Source: Calditrichota bacterium
GTDB lineage: Bacteria > Calditrichota > Calditrichia > RBG-13-44-9 > J042
Length of the DNA stretch: 64,000 nt
NCBI GenBank assembly: GCA_013150955.1
Contig: JAADJD010000038.1
Location: forward strand, 122,479 to 186,478
Reading direction: 5' to 3'
Shown: positions 45,887 to 55,379 of the stretch, one piece after another
How positions within the stretch are numbered: position 1 is the first letter of the stretch
Layout: every line of letters starts with the position of its first letter
Notes under the pieces: model-generated
Seen by the model: only the letters and a program-made list of their open reading frames with translations
Told to the model about the DNA's origin: nothing
Database searches by the model: none
Translations under genes and position numbers: made by a program

Positions 45887-47470
45887 TCAAAATGCGTACA
45901 CCAGTCCCACATTAAACACGGAATTGCGGCTGTCGCTGTTTTCGTAATCGGGATGTCGCTGCTGATCGTAGTTTACCGACAGCTGAAGTTGCCAGCGCGG
46001 GGACAGAGGAATCCACCCCACGGCCATCATCGAATGGGAAATCCGATTGGAATAAAAGGTGGGCAAGCTGGTGGTGCGGGACTGGGGATAGGTAACATAC
46101 AGAAGCTGATATTCCAGGCTTATGAACCAATCCCGATCGTTTAAATAATTGACCTGTAGGACGCCACCCCGCAGGGTGTAATCCTGCTGCCGAACCACAC
46201 CGGCGATGGTGCCGGGCGCCCGGTGCCAGCGTCCGCCCCACACCGTTCCCAATCCCACGGAATGGGTCAGCTGAAAAAAGTATTTTAGAATGAATTTCCC
46301 CTCGGCATCGACAAAATCGGGATTAATTTCATCGGCCTGGCGATGCGTTCGACGGGTGACCGCAACCTCCAGGGCACCGTTCCAGTTCTGGACAAGCGGC
46401 CAATCCCCCAGCAAACGTCCGGCAACTTCCCAAAAGCGATTCCGATACTGTTCCCGATTCAATTGCGTGCGAAATTGACGGTCAGTAGCGACCAGCGAGA
46501 CGCTGAATTGCTGACGGTAAGAACGGCGCAGATCGTACCGGGTTCGCAAACGGTGTTGCACATAAAACTGTCCCACCCCCCGCGTTTCCTGATACATTTC
46601 TGGACTGTACTCCAGCAAGCCCGAAGCGTACAAAGAAAACGCATGCTCCACCACCAGACGGGCCGTTAGAAAATTCAAATCGGCCCGTAAAGAATCCTTT
46701 TGCAAATACCGTTTCAGGCGCACCCGACCGGTAACGTACCACCGGGTTGGCCAGCGGTACAACTTCCCCCAGGTCATACCCAGTTGCCCATCCAGAAAAT
46801 GCCCCAGGGAATCGGTGGCCGACCGATACATGCTTCCATCAAACTGAAAGCGGGACAAATACTCACCCGCCTGCCACTGAAACTGGTTGAAAAAATTGTA
46901 CACGAAAAATTGACGATCCCAGCGGATGCGATGAAACAGATCCAACCGATACGGCTCGCTGCCCAGACTTTGCGAATATTGCAAGGCCAGGTAGGGATTG
47001 CGCAATTCATCCACAATCAAGCTATCCACATTTAAATACGTCATTTCAAACTCCTGGCGGGAATAATCCACCCCCATCTCCCACTGGAATGCCAGCGGCG
47101 GTGACCAGGCCGCATGCGGATTGGTCGAGGTGGGTCGGTCTTCTGTGGATGCCGTGGAAGTGGCATCGTCACTGGATTGATCCGGGGAGACGGTTTCACG
47201 AACCATTCCCTGCACCAGTTCCAGCATATCCAGTGCCGCCATCCAGTCGCCCTGGCGGGCAAACTCGCGCGCATCCTGAAACAGGGCACTGGCCAGGCTA
47301 TCGGGATGCTGCAACAGTTGAAATTCCACCCGGGCCGCAACGGCTTCATACATGTTCTGCCAGAAAATCCGGGTCGAATCCACCCCGGCCTGCGCCAATA
47401 ACCCGGAGGCGCATCCCAGCCAGATGATTCCGGCAAGGCACAATGTGTTCGTTCGCCATCTAACGATCAT
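45887..47470 (-). CDS. Outer-membrane beta-barrel-like protein
   Basis: About 527 residues with a signal peptide (MIVRWRTNTLCLAGIIWLG, cleavage near LLAQA), a short helical Asp/Ser/Thr-rich region (about 20-120) and then a long series of alternating aromatic strands (QFFVYNFFNQFQWQ, WYVTGRVRLKRYL, FISLEYQLLYVTYP). It ends in NVGLVYAF; a terminal Phe is the usual signal for BAM-assembled barrels. No family recognised. ATG 47482 is an in-frame alternative start. It is convergent with mrp. Confidence 0.75.
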   Translation of the reverse strand: MIVRWRTNTLCLAGIIWLGCASGLLAQAGVDSTRIFWQNMYEAVAARVEFQLLQHPDSLASALFQDAREFARQGDWMAALDMLELVQGMVRETVSPDQSSDDATSTASTEDRPTSTNPHAAWSPPLAFQWEMGVDYSRQEFEMTYLNVDSLIVDELRNPYLALQYSQSLGSEPYRLDLFHRIRWDRQFFVYNFFNQFQWQAGEYLSRFQFDGSMYRSATDSLGHFLDGQLGMTWGKLYRWPTRWYVTGRVRLKRYLQKDSLRADLNFLTARLVVEHAFSLYASGLLEYSPEMYQETRGVGQFYVQHRLRTRYDLRRSYRQQFSVSLVATDRQFRTQLNREQYRNRFWEVAGRLLGDWPLVQNWNGALEVAVTRRTHRQADEINPDFVDAEGKFILKYFFQLTHSVGLGTVWGGRWHRAPGTIAGVVRQQDYTLRGGVLQVNYLNDRDWFISLEYQLLYVTYPQSRTTSLPTFYSNRISHSMMAVGWIPLSPRWQLQLSVNYDQQRHPDYENSDSRNSVFNVGLVYAF

Positions 47471-47594
47471 CAGGCATTCCATTTCATATTCACTTCACAA
47501 AAGATGCTTCCATCCTCTTATTCGATGAACAGATTGCCACTTCAGGATGAACCCGACGTTCGGGGTTTCCCACCAGCCTCACTCCCGGCACCAT

Positions 47595-47627
47595 AAAAAG
47601 AGCTGCCAGATGCGAATCTGGCAGCTC
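47595..47627 (-). terminator. Rho-independent terminator after the 47650 lipoprotein
   Basis: Perfect 12-bp stem GAGCTGCCAGAT (47600-47611) with ATCTGGCAGCTC (47616-47627), four-base loop, followed on the minus strand by TTTTT. Confidence 0.9.
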
Positions 47628-47649
47628 CACAGGAGGCCAAAATGAGGCA

Positions 47650-48630
47650 TTAGCGCTCCACAATGTACGGACAGCTCCAGGTTACTGAATTATAGGGGTA
47701 CATCTCCGGATCACTGTCAAAGATGGTTCCATTGTCGATTACATCCACGATGACGTGGTAGACCCGGGGCGCTTCCTGCACCTTCCAGGTACCCTGGTAA
47801 ATATTCACCCCGTCCTCATTTGTCCCCATAAAGGTGAATAGCTTGCGCCCACGTTTCTTTCGGCTACGGCTATAATGCAGGATCACCGTTTCCGTGGCGC
47901 CAGTATCCGGATGGTAAACGGGATGACTCGTATTGTTGGTCAGGTAGACCTGTACGGTAACCTCTTCCCCACGGGAAAAGCGCGGAATGTCCTCGGGTAT
48001 CTGCATCATGGTTTTCAGGGGATCGGTGAACACCAGGGAATCGCCAGCGGTATTGATAACCACCAATTTTTGAATCCGAATGGTCGAGCGGGGACTGTTG
48101 CCCTGTCCTAAAGAAATGGCTTTCAGTTTCCACCCCCGGCGACCCTGGGGATTTTCCGTTCGTGGGACAAATACCGCCTTACGCCGCACGATGTGGCGCA
48201 GCGGTTTTCGGTAAACAACCATGCTGTCCGCATTGCTGCTATCGCTACCGATCCTGGACATGATCACGAATCGGCCTTCCAGAACCCGTTCCAGAAACAA
48301 CAAGGCGCTGTCCCGTGCCGTCCGCCGATAAATGATGGTTCGCGGATAGCGTTGTTTAATGATGCGCCCAAACCGCACCACATTTTCGATCGGCGTTAGC
48401 GGTTTGTTGAACCCATCGGGATAGGACATGCGGAAATTCAGGGAAAAGAGATTGTCTTCGCTCCCATCGTCGATACCCCAGTCAAACAAGTAATCGTTTT
48501 CCTCATCCAGCACCAGTTCCTCCAGTTCCGCTTCCTCATCCAGAATGGTGGTCACGTTCTTTTCACAACCGACAAACAATATTCCAGCGATTAAAATGGA
48601 CAATCCAAACATCAATAGATGGCGTTTCAT
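47650..48630 (-). CDS. Hypothetical lipoprotein
   Basis: A 326-residue protein with a lipobox (ILFVGC) after MKRHLLMFGLSILIAG. An acidic linker follows (EEAELEELVLDEENDYLFDW), then a beta-rich body with basic patches (IIKQRYPRTIIYRRTARDSA, RSRKKRGRKLFTFMG). No family recognised. ATG 48630 has a GGAGGTG ribosome site. The downstream terminator isolates it from the barrel protein; upstream lies the helical-repeat protein 100 bp away. Probably outer-membrane or periplasmic. Confidence 0.75.
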   Translation of the reverse strand: MKRHLLMFGLSILIAGILFVGCEKNVTTILDEEAELEELVLDEENDYLFDWGIDDGSEDNLFSLNFRMSYPDGFNKPLTPIENVVRFGRIIKQRYPRTIIYRRTARDSALLFLERVLEGRFVIMSRIGSDSSNADSMVVYRKPLRHIVRRKAVFVPRTENPQGRRGWKLKAISLGQGNSPRSTIRIQKLVVINTAGDSLVFTDPLKTMMQIPEDIPRFSRGEEVTVQVYLTNNTSHPVYHPDTGATETVILHYSRSRKKRGRKLFTFMGTNEDGVNIYQGTWKVQEAPRVYHVIVDVIDNGTIFDSDPEMYPYNSVTWSCPYIVER

Positions 48631-48731
48631 GACAATTCACCTCCTTGGTTTTGTTTATTCAGAATCCTTTCCGGGCCCGGAATTGGATTTCTTTATCGAT
48701 TCTTCATGGGGCACATCGCCCCGGCAAAGCA

Positions 48732-50222
48732 CTATCGGGTCAACAATTTCAGTGCAAAGCGGGTAATTTCCCATGCCTGCATGCGATGTCCTCGCTCGTA
48801 TGCCTGACGGGCCACCTGCAACAGCCGTTCCGCCGTTTGACGGGTGGCCTGCTGTCGGGCATCGCGGATCTCCCCTTGATTGATTCGTTCCAGCAAGCGC
48901 TCCAGGCGATTCATTTCCGCCTCCACGCGAGACCGATCAATATCCCCTCCCTCCCGAACCACATTCAATTGATACAACTTGGTCATCAATTGATTGGCAA
49001 TGTTCAAATGGATGCTGGCCTGCATGAAATGCCCGTTTTCCAGGTGCCAGCGGCTCTTCTGGTAATATTCCTCCACCAGCTGAATCAGAGGACGGGTTTC
49101 CGTTGTTTCCGGAATATCCTGTCGAAGTTGCTCCATGGCAGAACGAGTCATTTCTATCTGCTGGCGAATGATGTCCTCGCGATCGGCCATTCCGTTTTGC
49201 CGGCGCTGCTCCAGCCGATACAACAACCGATTGGCCACCCGCAGCTTCTCCCGGGCCAGTTGAAATTCCTGTTTCTGCAAATGCTGCTGGATTTCCCGGG
49301 AGAGGGCATTCAGTCGCCGGAACAGCGTTTGGGCGACCCGATCGGGTGCAGCTCCCTGCGGTGGCCTCAGCTCCTGAAAGGCCATCAGGAATCGCTGATA
49401 TTCTTCCTGCAAGCGGGGTGGCTGACTTTCATTCTCCAGCTGATCAATCCAGCGGTACATAGCATGCAGCGCCGCCCGCAATTTATCAATGGCCAATTGG
49501 GGCTTGCGATTTTCAAACAGCTGTCGGGCTTCCTGTAATTGTTGTTCCAATCGGGTCAGGGCGGATCGCCAGCGAGGCCGTTCTTCCTGTAACGCCAGTT
49601 GTTGCAGTTGCTGAAACAATTCCTCCGCCCGGGCAAACATGCTCGGGAAATCGCCCTCGCGTCCCCCCGGGCCTTTTTCCACCAGTCGGATGGCGTTGTC
49701 GGCAAAAAACATGGCCAGCCGTAAAAATTCCAGTGCCTGCATGGGGCGCTGCTGCCGCAATGCCAGGTTGGCCCGGCGACGGAAGAATTTGGCCCGATTG
49801 AGCATGCGCAATGCCTGAGGATCATCCACTCCCTGAAGTCGCCGTTCGGCTTCCTGAATGCGGCGATCCAGCTCTTCCTTGAATTTGAATTTGAAATAAG
49901 GTTGATCTTTAAAAATGTTTTCCAGATTTCGCAGAATGGCATAAGCCGCCCGAATGTGCAGGGTTGCCTGGCGGAATTTCTTCTGCAGAAAAAACTGACG
50001 CGCCTTCTGATATTCGCTGTAAGCCTGCTTTAACTGTTGCTGCACCTTCTGGCGAATCTGGGGATTCCGAATCACCCGCATCAGCGATTCTGCCTGCCGC
50101 AAACGATTCTCCAGTCGATCCAGCTCTGTTTTCAGGCGCGGCGCCGGCTGGGCCAAAAGGCCAACCCCTGCCCACATCACCAATACCACACAGATTCCGA
50201 TGAAGCCCCAAAATCGTTTCAT
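48732..50222 (-). CDS. Secreted helical-repeat protein (about six degenerate repeats)
   Basis: A 496-residue protein. Signal peptide MKRFWGFIGICVVLVMWAGV ending near LLAQ, then an almost wholly alpha-helical Gln/Arg/Leu-rich chain. I can divide it into about six related units of 65-80 residues, each with a helix rich in Arg/Glu, a second ending Ala-x-x-x-Phe-x-x-x-(Lys/Arg), then a third of the form (P/F)xxAxxxLRxAxxxL (e.g. FRQATLHIRAAYAILRNLE, PMQALEFLRLAMFFADNAI, PQLAIDKLRAALHAMYRWI). TPR-like solenoid or coiled-coil bundle is likely. AAGGTGA before ATG 50222 sets the start rather than ATG 50240. Partner unknown. Confidence 0.8.
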   Translation of the reverse strand: MKRFWGFIGICVVLVMWAGVGLLAQPAPRLKTELDRLENRLRQAESLMRVIRNPQIRQKVQQQLKQAYSEYQKARQFFLQKKFRQATLHIRAAYAILRNLENIFKDQPYFKFKFKEELDRRIQEAERRLQGVDDPQALRMLNRAKFFRRRANLALRQQRPMQALEFLRLAMFFADNAIRLVEKGPGGREGDFPSMFARAEELFQQLQQLALQEERPRWRSALTRLEQQLQEARQLFENRKPQLAIDKLRAALHAMYRWIDQLENESQPPRLQEEYQRFLMAFQELRPPQGAAPDRVAQTLFRRLNALSREIQQHLQKQEFQLAREKLRVANRLLYRLEQRRQNGMADREDIIRQQIEMTRSAMEQLRQDIPETTETRPLIQLVEEYYQKSRWHLENGHFMQASIHLNIANQLMTKLYQLNVVREGGDIDRSRVEAEMNRLERLLERINQGEIRDARQQATRQTAERLLQVARQAYERGHRMQAWEITRFALKLLTR

Positions 50223-50365
50223 TTCTTCACCTTTTTCCATTGCAATTTGTTTTTATTCAAACCGTATGCCAGAATGTATCCCAAAACCGCAATCCTTTGT
50301 ATTTTAATGATTTGGGAAACTCGCTCCAACCTTTCCTCGTAAGGGGAGTATCCCATTGGGTACAC

Positions 50366-50391
50366 CCCGATGTACCGTACGGTACACCGGG
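50366..50391. promoter_or_regulatory. GC-rich palindrome in a divergent promoter region
   Basis: A perfect 16-base palindrome, TGTACCGTACGGTACA (50371-50386), extended by CCCG and CGGG flanks around one mismatch. It lies between the helical-repeat gene (minus) and the tricorn gene (plus). It could be an operator for a dimeric regulator or an RNA hairpin. Confidence 0.45.
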
Positions 50392-50414
50392 TGCGGTATC
50401 GGACTGGTTAAAGT

Positions 50415-50678
50415 TAATCCCAAATGATGCGATAAACCACGAATCACACAAATGAATTCGAAAAAATCAACAAAATAGCGAATATATCCGGGAAAACATT
50501 TTCATCCAGATAGGATCAAGGGTATTTCATTATTTTTATTCGTTTTAATTCGTGTCATTCGTAGGCTATTGCATAATCTGGGATAAATAAAGCCTAAAAC
50601 AAATTTTCATCCAGGTAGTATCCAATGGATTTGTGATATTTCGTGTTATTCGCGGTTCTAAAGCATAATCTGGGTTAA
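50415..50678 (+). repeat. Dispersed MITE-like repeat, copy 9 (composite)
   Basis: Full orientation-B element (starting AATCCCAAATGATGCGATAA, core GCGAATATATCCGGGAAAAC) followed by a second, partial end of the divergent type (TTTTCATCCAGGTAGTATCC to GCATAATCTGGGTTA). Confidence 0.83.
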
Positions 50679-50859
50679 TGGTTGCCTGGGATAAACGCCA
50701 CCGACGGAACCGGAAAATTCCGGTCGTGTTGTTTTCACTTTTGCATTTTTTCGTTCCCCTGGCGTGCTTAAGTTTACCATCGATGAGTGAGGACTTAAAA
50801 TTCAGGCAACTGGCAGACAAAACATTCCGGGACGACATCCAAAACAGGAGGTCTGAATT

Positions 50860-53800
50860 ATGAAGACGGCAAAATACGGGATCATTGCAGTGATTATGCT
50901 GGCGTGGCTTTCCCTGCTGGCGCAGGATCGGCTATTCCGATTTCCCACCATTCATGGCAACCGCATTGTGTTTACTTATGCCGGCGATTTGTGGGAGGTG
51001 ACCCTGCCCGACAGCGTAGCCCGCAAGCTAACCAATAGTGAAGGATTGGAAATCTTTGCCCGCTTCAGCCCGGATGGGAAATGGATCGCCTTCAGCGGGG
51101 AGTATGATGGCGATCGGGATGTGTACGTCATCCCGGCCGATGGCGGGGAACCGCGTCGATTAACCTATTACCCCAAGCGCGACATCCCCGAACGCTTTGG
51201 CTTCGATCATCTGGTGTTTGGGTGGACACCGGACAGCAAAAAAATCCTGTTCCGATCCATGCGGGAAAGCTTCAACAGCTGGCTGGGACGTCTCTATCTC
51301 ATCGATGTGAATGGGGTTTTTCCCGAACCCCTGCCCTTCCCCTATGGGGGATTTGCCAGCTTTTCTCCCGATGGTAAAAAACTGGCCATGAACCGCATTT
51401 TCCGGGACTTTCGTACCTGGAAGCGTTACAAAGGCGGGCAACAACAGGACATCTGGATCTATGATCTGGAAAACCATACCATCCAGAAAATCACCCAATA
51501 CGAGGGGATGGATCACATCCCCATGTGGTATGGCGATCGGATTTACTTCGTTTCCGACCGCAGCCACACGGCCAACATTTTTTACTACGACCTCACCACC
51601 AGAGAAGTTAAACAGGTGACTTTCCATGACGAATACGATGTGAACTGGCCGTCCCTGGGAGACGGAAAAATTGTTTACGAAAACGGCGGACAGCTTTTTG
51701 TGCTGGATCTGAGAACGCACGAATATCGGGCAGTACCGATTTACATCAAGAGTGATCATTTGCTGGCACGCCCTCGATTCAAAAACGTGTCCGAAAACAT
51801 TTCCGAGATGGCAATTGCCCCCGGGGGCAAACGGGCTTTAATGGTAGCGCGCGGAGAAATCTTCACCGTTCCGCAAAAGAAAGGCGATCCCCGAAATTTG
51901 ACTAACAGTTCGGGCATCCGGGAACGGGCCGCCAGCTGGTCACCAGATGGAAAATGGATCGCCTACATCTCCGATGCCAGCGGAGAAGACGAAATCTACA
52001 TCATCCCGCAACATGGCAGGGGCAAACCCAAACAGCTAACCCGGAATAGCCAGGGATATCGGTTCAAACCGGTCTGGTCGCCCGACAGCCGTAAGCTGGC
52101 CTACGCAGACAAAAACCTGAAGCTGTACATCGTGGATGTCCTCAGCCGGAAGGTCACTTTTGTGGACAGCGCAACCCGCTGGGAAATTCGCGATTACGAT
52201 TGGTCACCCGACAGTCGGTGGCTGGTGTACGCCAAGCCCGGTAGCAATGACATGTCGTCCATTTATCTCTATTCCCTGGATGAACAGCGCATTTACCCCG
52301 TTACTTCCGGGATGACCAATGACTACAATCCGGTGTTCGATCCAGAAGGGAAGTATCTCTATTTCCTTTCTCAAAGGGATTACAATGCCCTGCTGGGGAA
52401 TTTTGAGATGAGTTACGTCTACCGGCACATGGATCGGGTGTTTCTGGTGACCCTGCAGAAGGATTTGCCCTCGCCGTTTGCGCCGGAAAGCGATGAAGTG
52501 GAGCCGAAGACGGATGAAGACCAGAAAAACAACCAGAAAGAAGATTCGGAGAAAAAACAAAAATCCCGGACTCCCCTTCGCATTGACGTTGACGGCATCC
52601 AGCAGCGGGTGATTGCCCTGCCCATTAAAGCAGGAAATTACAGCAATTTAAGAGCCATTAAAGGGAAGGTGTTTTACCTGTCGCATCCCATGCGCGGACT
52701 GAGTGGCACCATTGGAGAAGGCAAAACGCAGTTGAAAGTGTTCGATTTTTCCGAAAAGAAGGAAAGCACCTTCATGGAGGGCATTCAAACTTATGCCTTA
52801 TCCCCGGATGGAGAGTATTTAATTTACCGCAGCAAGAAAACCTTCGGGATTGTCAAGACATCTCAAAAATCCGCCAAAGTGGGTGATGGGAAAATTGACG
52901 TCTCCCGCCTGGAGATGTACTGGAATCCCAGAGAAGAATGGGCCCAGATTTTCCACGAGGCCTGGCGACTGGAACGCGATTACTTTTATGCGGAGAACCT
53001 CCATGGGGTGGACTGGGAAGCCATGCGACAAAAATACGAAAAACTGCTGCCATTCGTGACCCATCGATTTGATTTGACCTACATCCTGGGTGAAATGGTG
53101 GCGGAACTGTCCACCTCCCATGCCTACGTGGGTGGCGGCGACATGCCCAAAGTGAAACCGGTCAAAACTGCCCTTCTGGGAGCGCGACTGGAACCCGACC
53201 ACCGGGCAAAGCGCTATCGGATTCGGGAAATTCTCTACGGCGAAAACTGGATTGCTTCCCGGCGCTCCCCACTCACAGAGCCTGGTATCCAGGTAAAAGA
53301 AGGGGACTATCTGCTGGCCATCAACGGCCAGGAGTTGACCACCGATCAAAATCCATACGCTCTGCTGCAGAATCTGGCCGATAAAGCAATAACCATCACC
53401 GTGAACGATCAGCCCGGCCTGCAGGGCGCCCGCACCTACACCATTAAACCCATTTCCAGTGAATTCAATTTGAATTACCTGACCTGGGTGGAAAAGAACC
53501 GCCGTTATGTGGAAGAAAAAACCAACGGAGAGATTGGCTACATCCACATTCCGGACATGGGTGCCCGTGGACTGAACGAATTCGTTAAGTCGTTTTATGC
53601 TCAGATTAAGAAGAAAGGGTTGATCATTGACGTGCGCTACAATGGCGGTGGATTTGTCAGTCAGATGATTCTGGAACGGCTGCGGCGCATTCTGGTGGGA
53701 CTGGGGAAAGCCCGTAACATGAAGGAGCTGTACACCTATCCCGATGCAGCGTATTACGGCCATCTGGTGTGTCTGATCAATGAGTACTCCGCTTCCGATG

Positions 53801-54132
53801 GGGATATCTTTCCGTATTATTTTCGCAAATACGGTCTGGGTGAACTGATTGGTACCCGCACCTGGGGCGGCGTCATTGGCATCCGCGGATACACTCCCCT
53901 GATTGACGGAGGCTACATCACCCGGCCGGAATTTGGCCTGTTGAGCGACGAAGGCAAGTGGATCATTGAGAATCGCGGTGTGGAGCCGGATATTTATGTG
54001 GATACGCTGCCCAGCGATCAGGCACAGGGGAAGGATCCACAGCTGGACAAGGCCATCGAGATTCTGTTGCAGAAAATTAAAGCCGAACCGCCCCGGTTGC
54101 CGGAGCCGGAACCGTATCCCATTAAGCGGTAA
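50860..54132 (+). CDS. Tricorn-type serine protease (S41), exported
   Basis: A 1090-residue protein with a signal peptide (MKTAKYGIIAVIMLAWLSLL). Residues about 25-660 are beta-propeller repeats (FSPDGKWIAFSGEYDGDRDV, SWSPDGKWIAYISDASGEDE), with a Lys/Glu/Asp-rich spacer near 550-580. Then come a helical core, a PDZ domain (about 780-870, VKEGDYLLAINGQELT) and a C-terminal S41 protease domain. The catalytic set matches tricorn: STSH (Ser753, His754), YSASDGD (Ser979, Asp980) and Glu1037. It degrades peptides in the periplasm or outside; archaeal tricorn is cytoplasmic. GGAGGT lies seven bases before ATG 50860. Confidence 0.93.
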   Translation: MKTAKYGIIAVIMLAWLSLLAQDRLFRFPTIHGNRIVFTYAGDLWEVTLPDSVARKLTNSEGLEIFARFSPDGKWIAFSGEYDGDRDVYVIPADGGEPRRLTYYPKRDIPERFGFDHLVFGWTPDSKKILFRSMRESFNSWLGRLYLIDVNGVFPEPLPFPYGGFASFSPDGKKLAMNRIFRDFRTWKRYKGGQQQDIWIYDLENHTIQKITQYEGMDHIPMWYGDRIYFVSDRSHTANIFYYDLTTREVKQVTFHDEYDVNWPSLGDGKIVYENGGQLFVLDLRTHEYRAVPIYIKSDHLLARPRFKNVSENISEMAIAPGGKRALMVARGEIFTVPQKKGDPRNLTNSSGIRERAASWSPDGKWIAYISDASGEDEIYIIPQHGRGKPKQLTRNSQGYRFKPVWSPDSRKLAYADKNLKLYIVDVLSRKVTFVDSATRWEIRDYDWSPDSRWLVYAKPGSNDMSSIYLYSLDEQRIYPVTSGMTNDYNPVFDPEGKYLYFLSQRDYNALLGNFEMSYVYRHMDRVFLVTLQKDLPSPFAPESDEVEPKTDEDQKNNQKEDSEKKQKSRTPLRIDVDGIQQRVIALPIKAGNYSNLRAIKGKVFYLSHPMRGLSGTIGEGKTQLKVFDFSEKKESTFMEGIQTYALSPDGEYLIYRSKKTFGIVKTSQKSAKVGDGKIDVSRLEMYWNPREEWAQIFHEAWRLERDYFYAENLHGVDWEAMRQKYEKLLPFVTHRFDLTYILGEMVAELSTSHAYVGGGDMPKVKPVKTALLGARLEPDHRAKRYRIREILYGENWIASRRSPLTEPGIQVKEGDYLLAINGQELTTDQNPYALLQNLADKAITITVNDQPGLQGARTYTIKPISSEFNLNYLTWVEKNRRYVEEKTNGEIGYIHIPDMGARGLNEFVKSFYAQIKKKGLIIDVRYNGGGFVSQMILERLRRILVGLGKARNMKELYTYPDAAYYGHLVCLINEYSASDGDIFPYYFRKYGLGELIGTRTWGGVIGIRGYTPLIDGGYITRPEFGLLSDEGKWIIENRGVEPDIYVDTLPSDQAQGKDPQLDKAIEILLQKIKAEPPRLPEPEPYPIKR

Positions 54133-54199
54133 CAGTAAAAATAATCATGGAATTTTTTGTGCGGGTGTGAAGCCCACATCACCGTCCCGTTCAAATGGG

Positions 54200-54233
54200 G
54201 TTGCCGCAGGATGGATTCCTGCGGCAACTTTTT
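54200..54233 (+). terminator. Rho-independent terminator of the tricorn gene
   Basis: Perfect 12-bp stem GTTGCCGCAGGA (54200-54211) with TCCTGCGGCAAC (54217-54228), loop TGGAT, T run 54229-54233. Confidence 0.9.
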
Positions 54234-54268
54234 ACACCCCACCCACCCAAATAGTAGCCGCGGGATTT

Positions 54269-54429
54269 ATCCCAGATTATGCATTCGTCTGCGAATTACA
54301 CGAATTAACGCAAATAAAACCAATAAAATGAATTGGATTGTGTCTGGATGAAAATGTGTTCCCCGGTTTATTCGCGATTTTGTGGATATGTTTTGGCGTG
54401 ATTCGCGGTTGAATGCATTATTTGAGATT
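54269..54429 (+). repeat. Dispersed MITE-like repeat, copy 10 (orientation A, divergent subfamily)
   Basis: TCCCAGATTATGCATTCGTC to GCATTATTTGAGATTC. The interior is of the second type (CAATAAAATGAATTGGATTG, then TTCGCGATTTTGTGGATATG). Confidence 0.8.
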
Positions 54430-54462
54430 CATTCCAATCGGAATATTCCAGAAAAATGTTTC

Positions 54463-54551
54463 GCGCAGGCATAAAGCCTGCGCCTACCGTTGCCAACTGC
54501 ATATTGCCTACTGCCAGCTGGTCAAATGGGCACAAAGCCTGCGCCGACCGT
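54463..54551 (+). repeat. Short hairpin and direct repeat
   Basis: GCGCAGGC (54463-54470) pairs with GCCTGCGC (54476-54483). The segment AAAGCCTGCGCCTACCGT (54473-54490) recurs with one change at 54534-54551. It is a second small repeat type, unrelated to the MITE-like element. Confidence 0.55.
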
Positions 54552-54795
54552 ATCACGAATTCTGCCCGACAAATTGGGTGGACATATTGTCCGCATTTCC
54601 CGGCCAGCCTTTTCAATTCCCCACCCGCCAGGCATTGATTTTAATAGGTGAACCCGTTATATTTCATTTTGTGGAAATAACGGGAAAACAGGAAACATCG
54701 CCGATTCTGCCAAAAATTTCACCGGCCAATTCCTGCTTTTCCCGAAAATCCGAAATAGATTGGAGTCCTAAACTCCGGTGGAGTTGTAAAACCCA

Positions 54796-55320
54796 ATGAT
54801 CGACGCATCGGACTTAAAAGATTTCGATTTCTCCCGCAACTATTTTGAACTCGAAGAACGCTTCATCAGTGAAATCGAAAATTTAATCTTTGATACGCTG
54901 ATTCGTGAGGGGCGCGTGGCCATTGAGGGGGATGAAAACAACGTCCTTGAATTTTACAACCGCACGAATTTCAAAGTCCGGGTAAAACGTCCACAAAAAA
55001 ATGTCTGGAGCGTTCCCATCCAGCTCCTGCGCGATGCCATTCGTAAAGTCCTCCGTGAGGGACACCTCCGCAAGTCCGACGGTTCCCTGGCCATTAAAAT
55101 CGATACCCGTCCGGCCAAACTGGACATCCCCGTCCAGCTCCTGTTGCGAATCGTCCCCGAACAGGAATACGTGAAGCGCAGCCTGGTGGGCAACAAAGTG
55201 CGACACAACGTATATGGCGAAGGCCGCATCCAGCGCATTACCGAAACCGGTAACGTGGAAGTGGCCTTCAAGGATAAGGTGGTTAAGCTCAAGCCGCAGT
55301 ATTTTCAGCTGGTGCCGTAG
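54796..55320 (+). CDS. Hypothetical protein with C-terminal tudor-like domain
   Basis: A 174-residue cytoplasmic protein. The N-terminal 120 residues are not recognised (FSRNYFELEERFISEIENLI). The last 45 residues (GNKVRHNVYGEGRIQRITET, then VEVAFKDKVVKLKPQYFQLV) resemble the small tudor-like beta-barrel at the C-terminus of UvrD/PcrA helicases, which contacts RNA polymerase. This suggests interaction with nucleic acid or polymerase, but only by similarity of pattern. GTGGAG is about 13 bases upstream of ATG 54796, a long spacing, so the start is moderately sure. Confidence 0.7.
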   Translation: MIDASDLKDFDFSRNYFELEERFISEIENLIFDTLIREGRVAIEGDENNVLEFYNRTNFKVRVKRPQKNVWSVPIQLLRDAIRKVLREGHLRKSDGSLAIKIDTRPAKLDIPVQLLLRIVPEQEYVKRSLVGNKVRHNVYGEGRIQRITETGNVEVAFKDKVVKLKPQYFQLVP

Positions 55321-55379
55321 CACCCTTCCGGTGGTCTGCCTGGTGACCCGCAACCCGTCGTGTTACCATTCCCTCCCCT

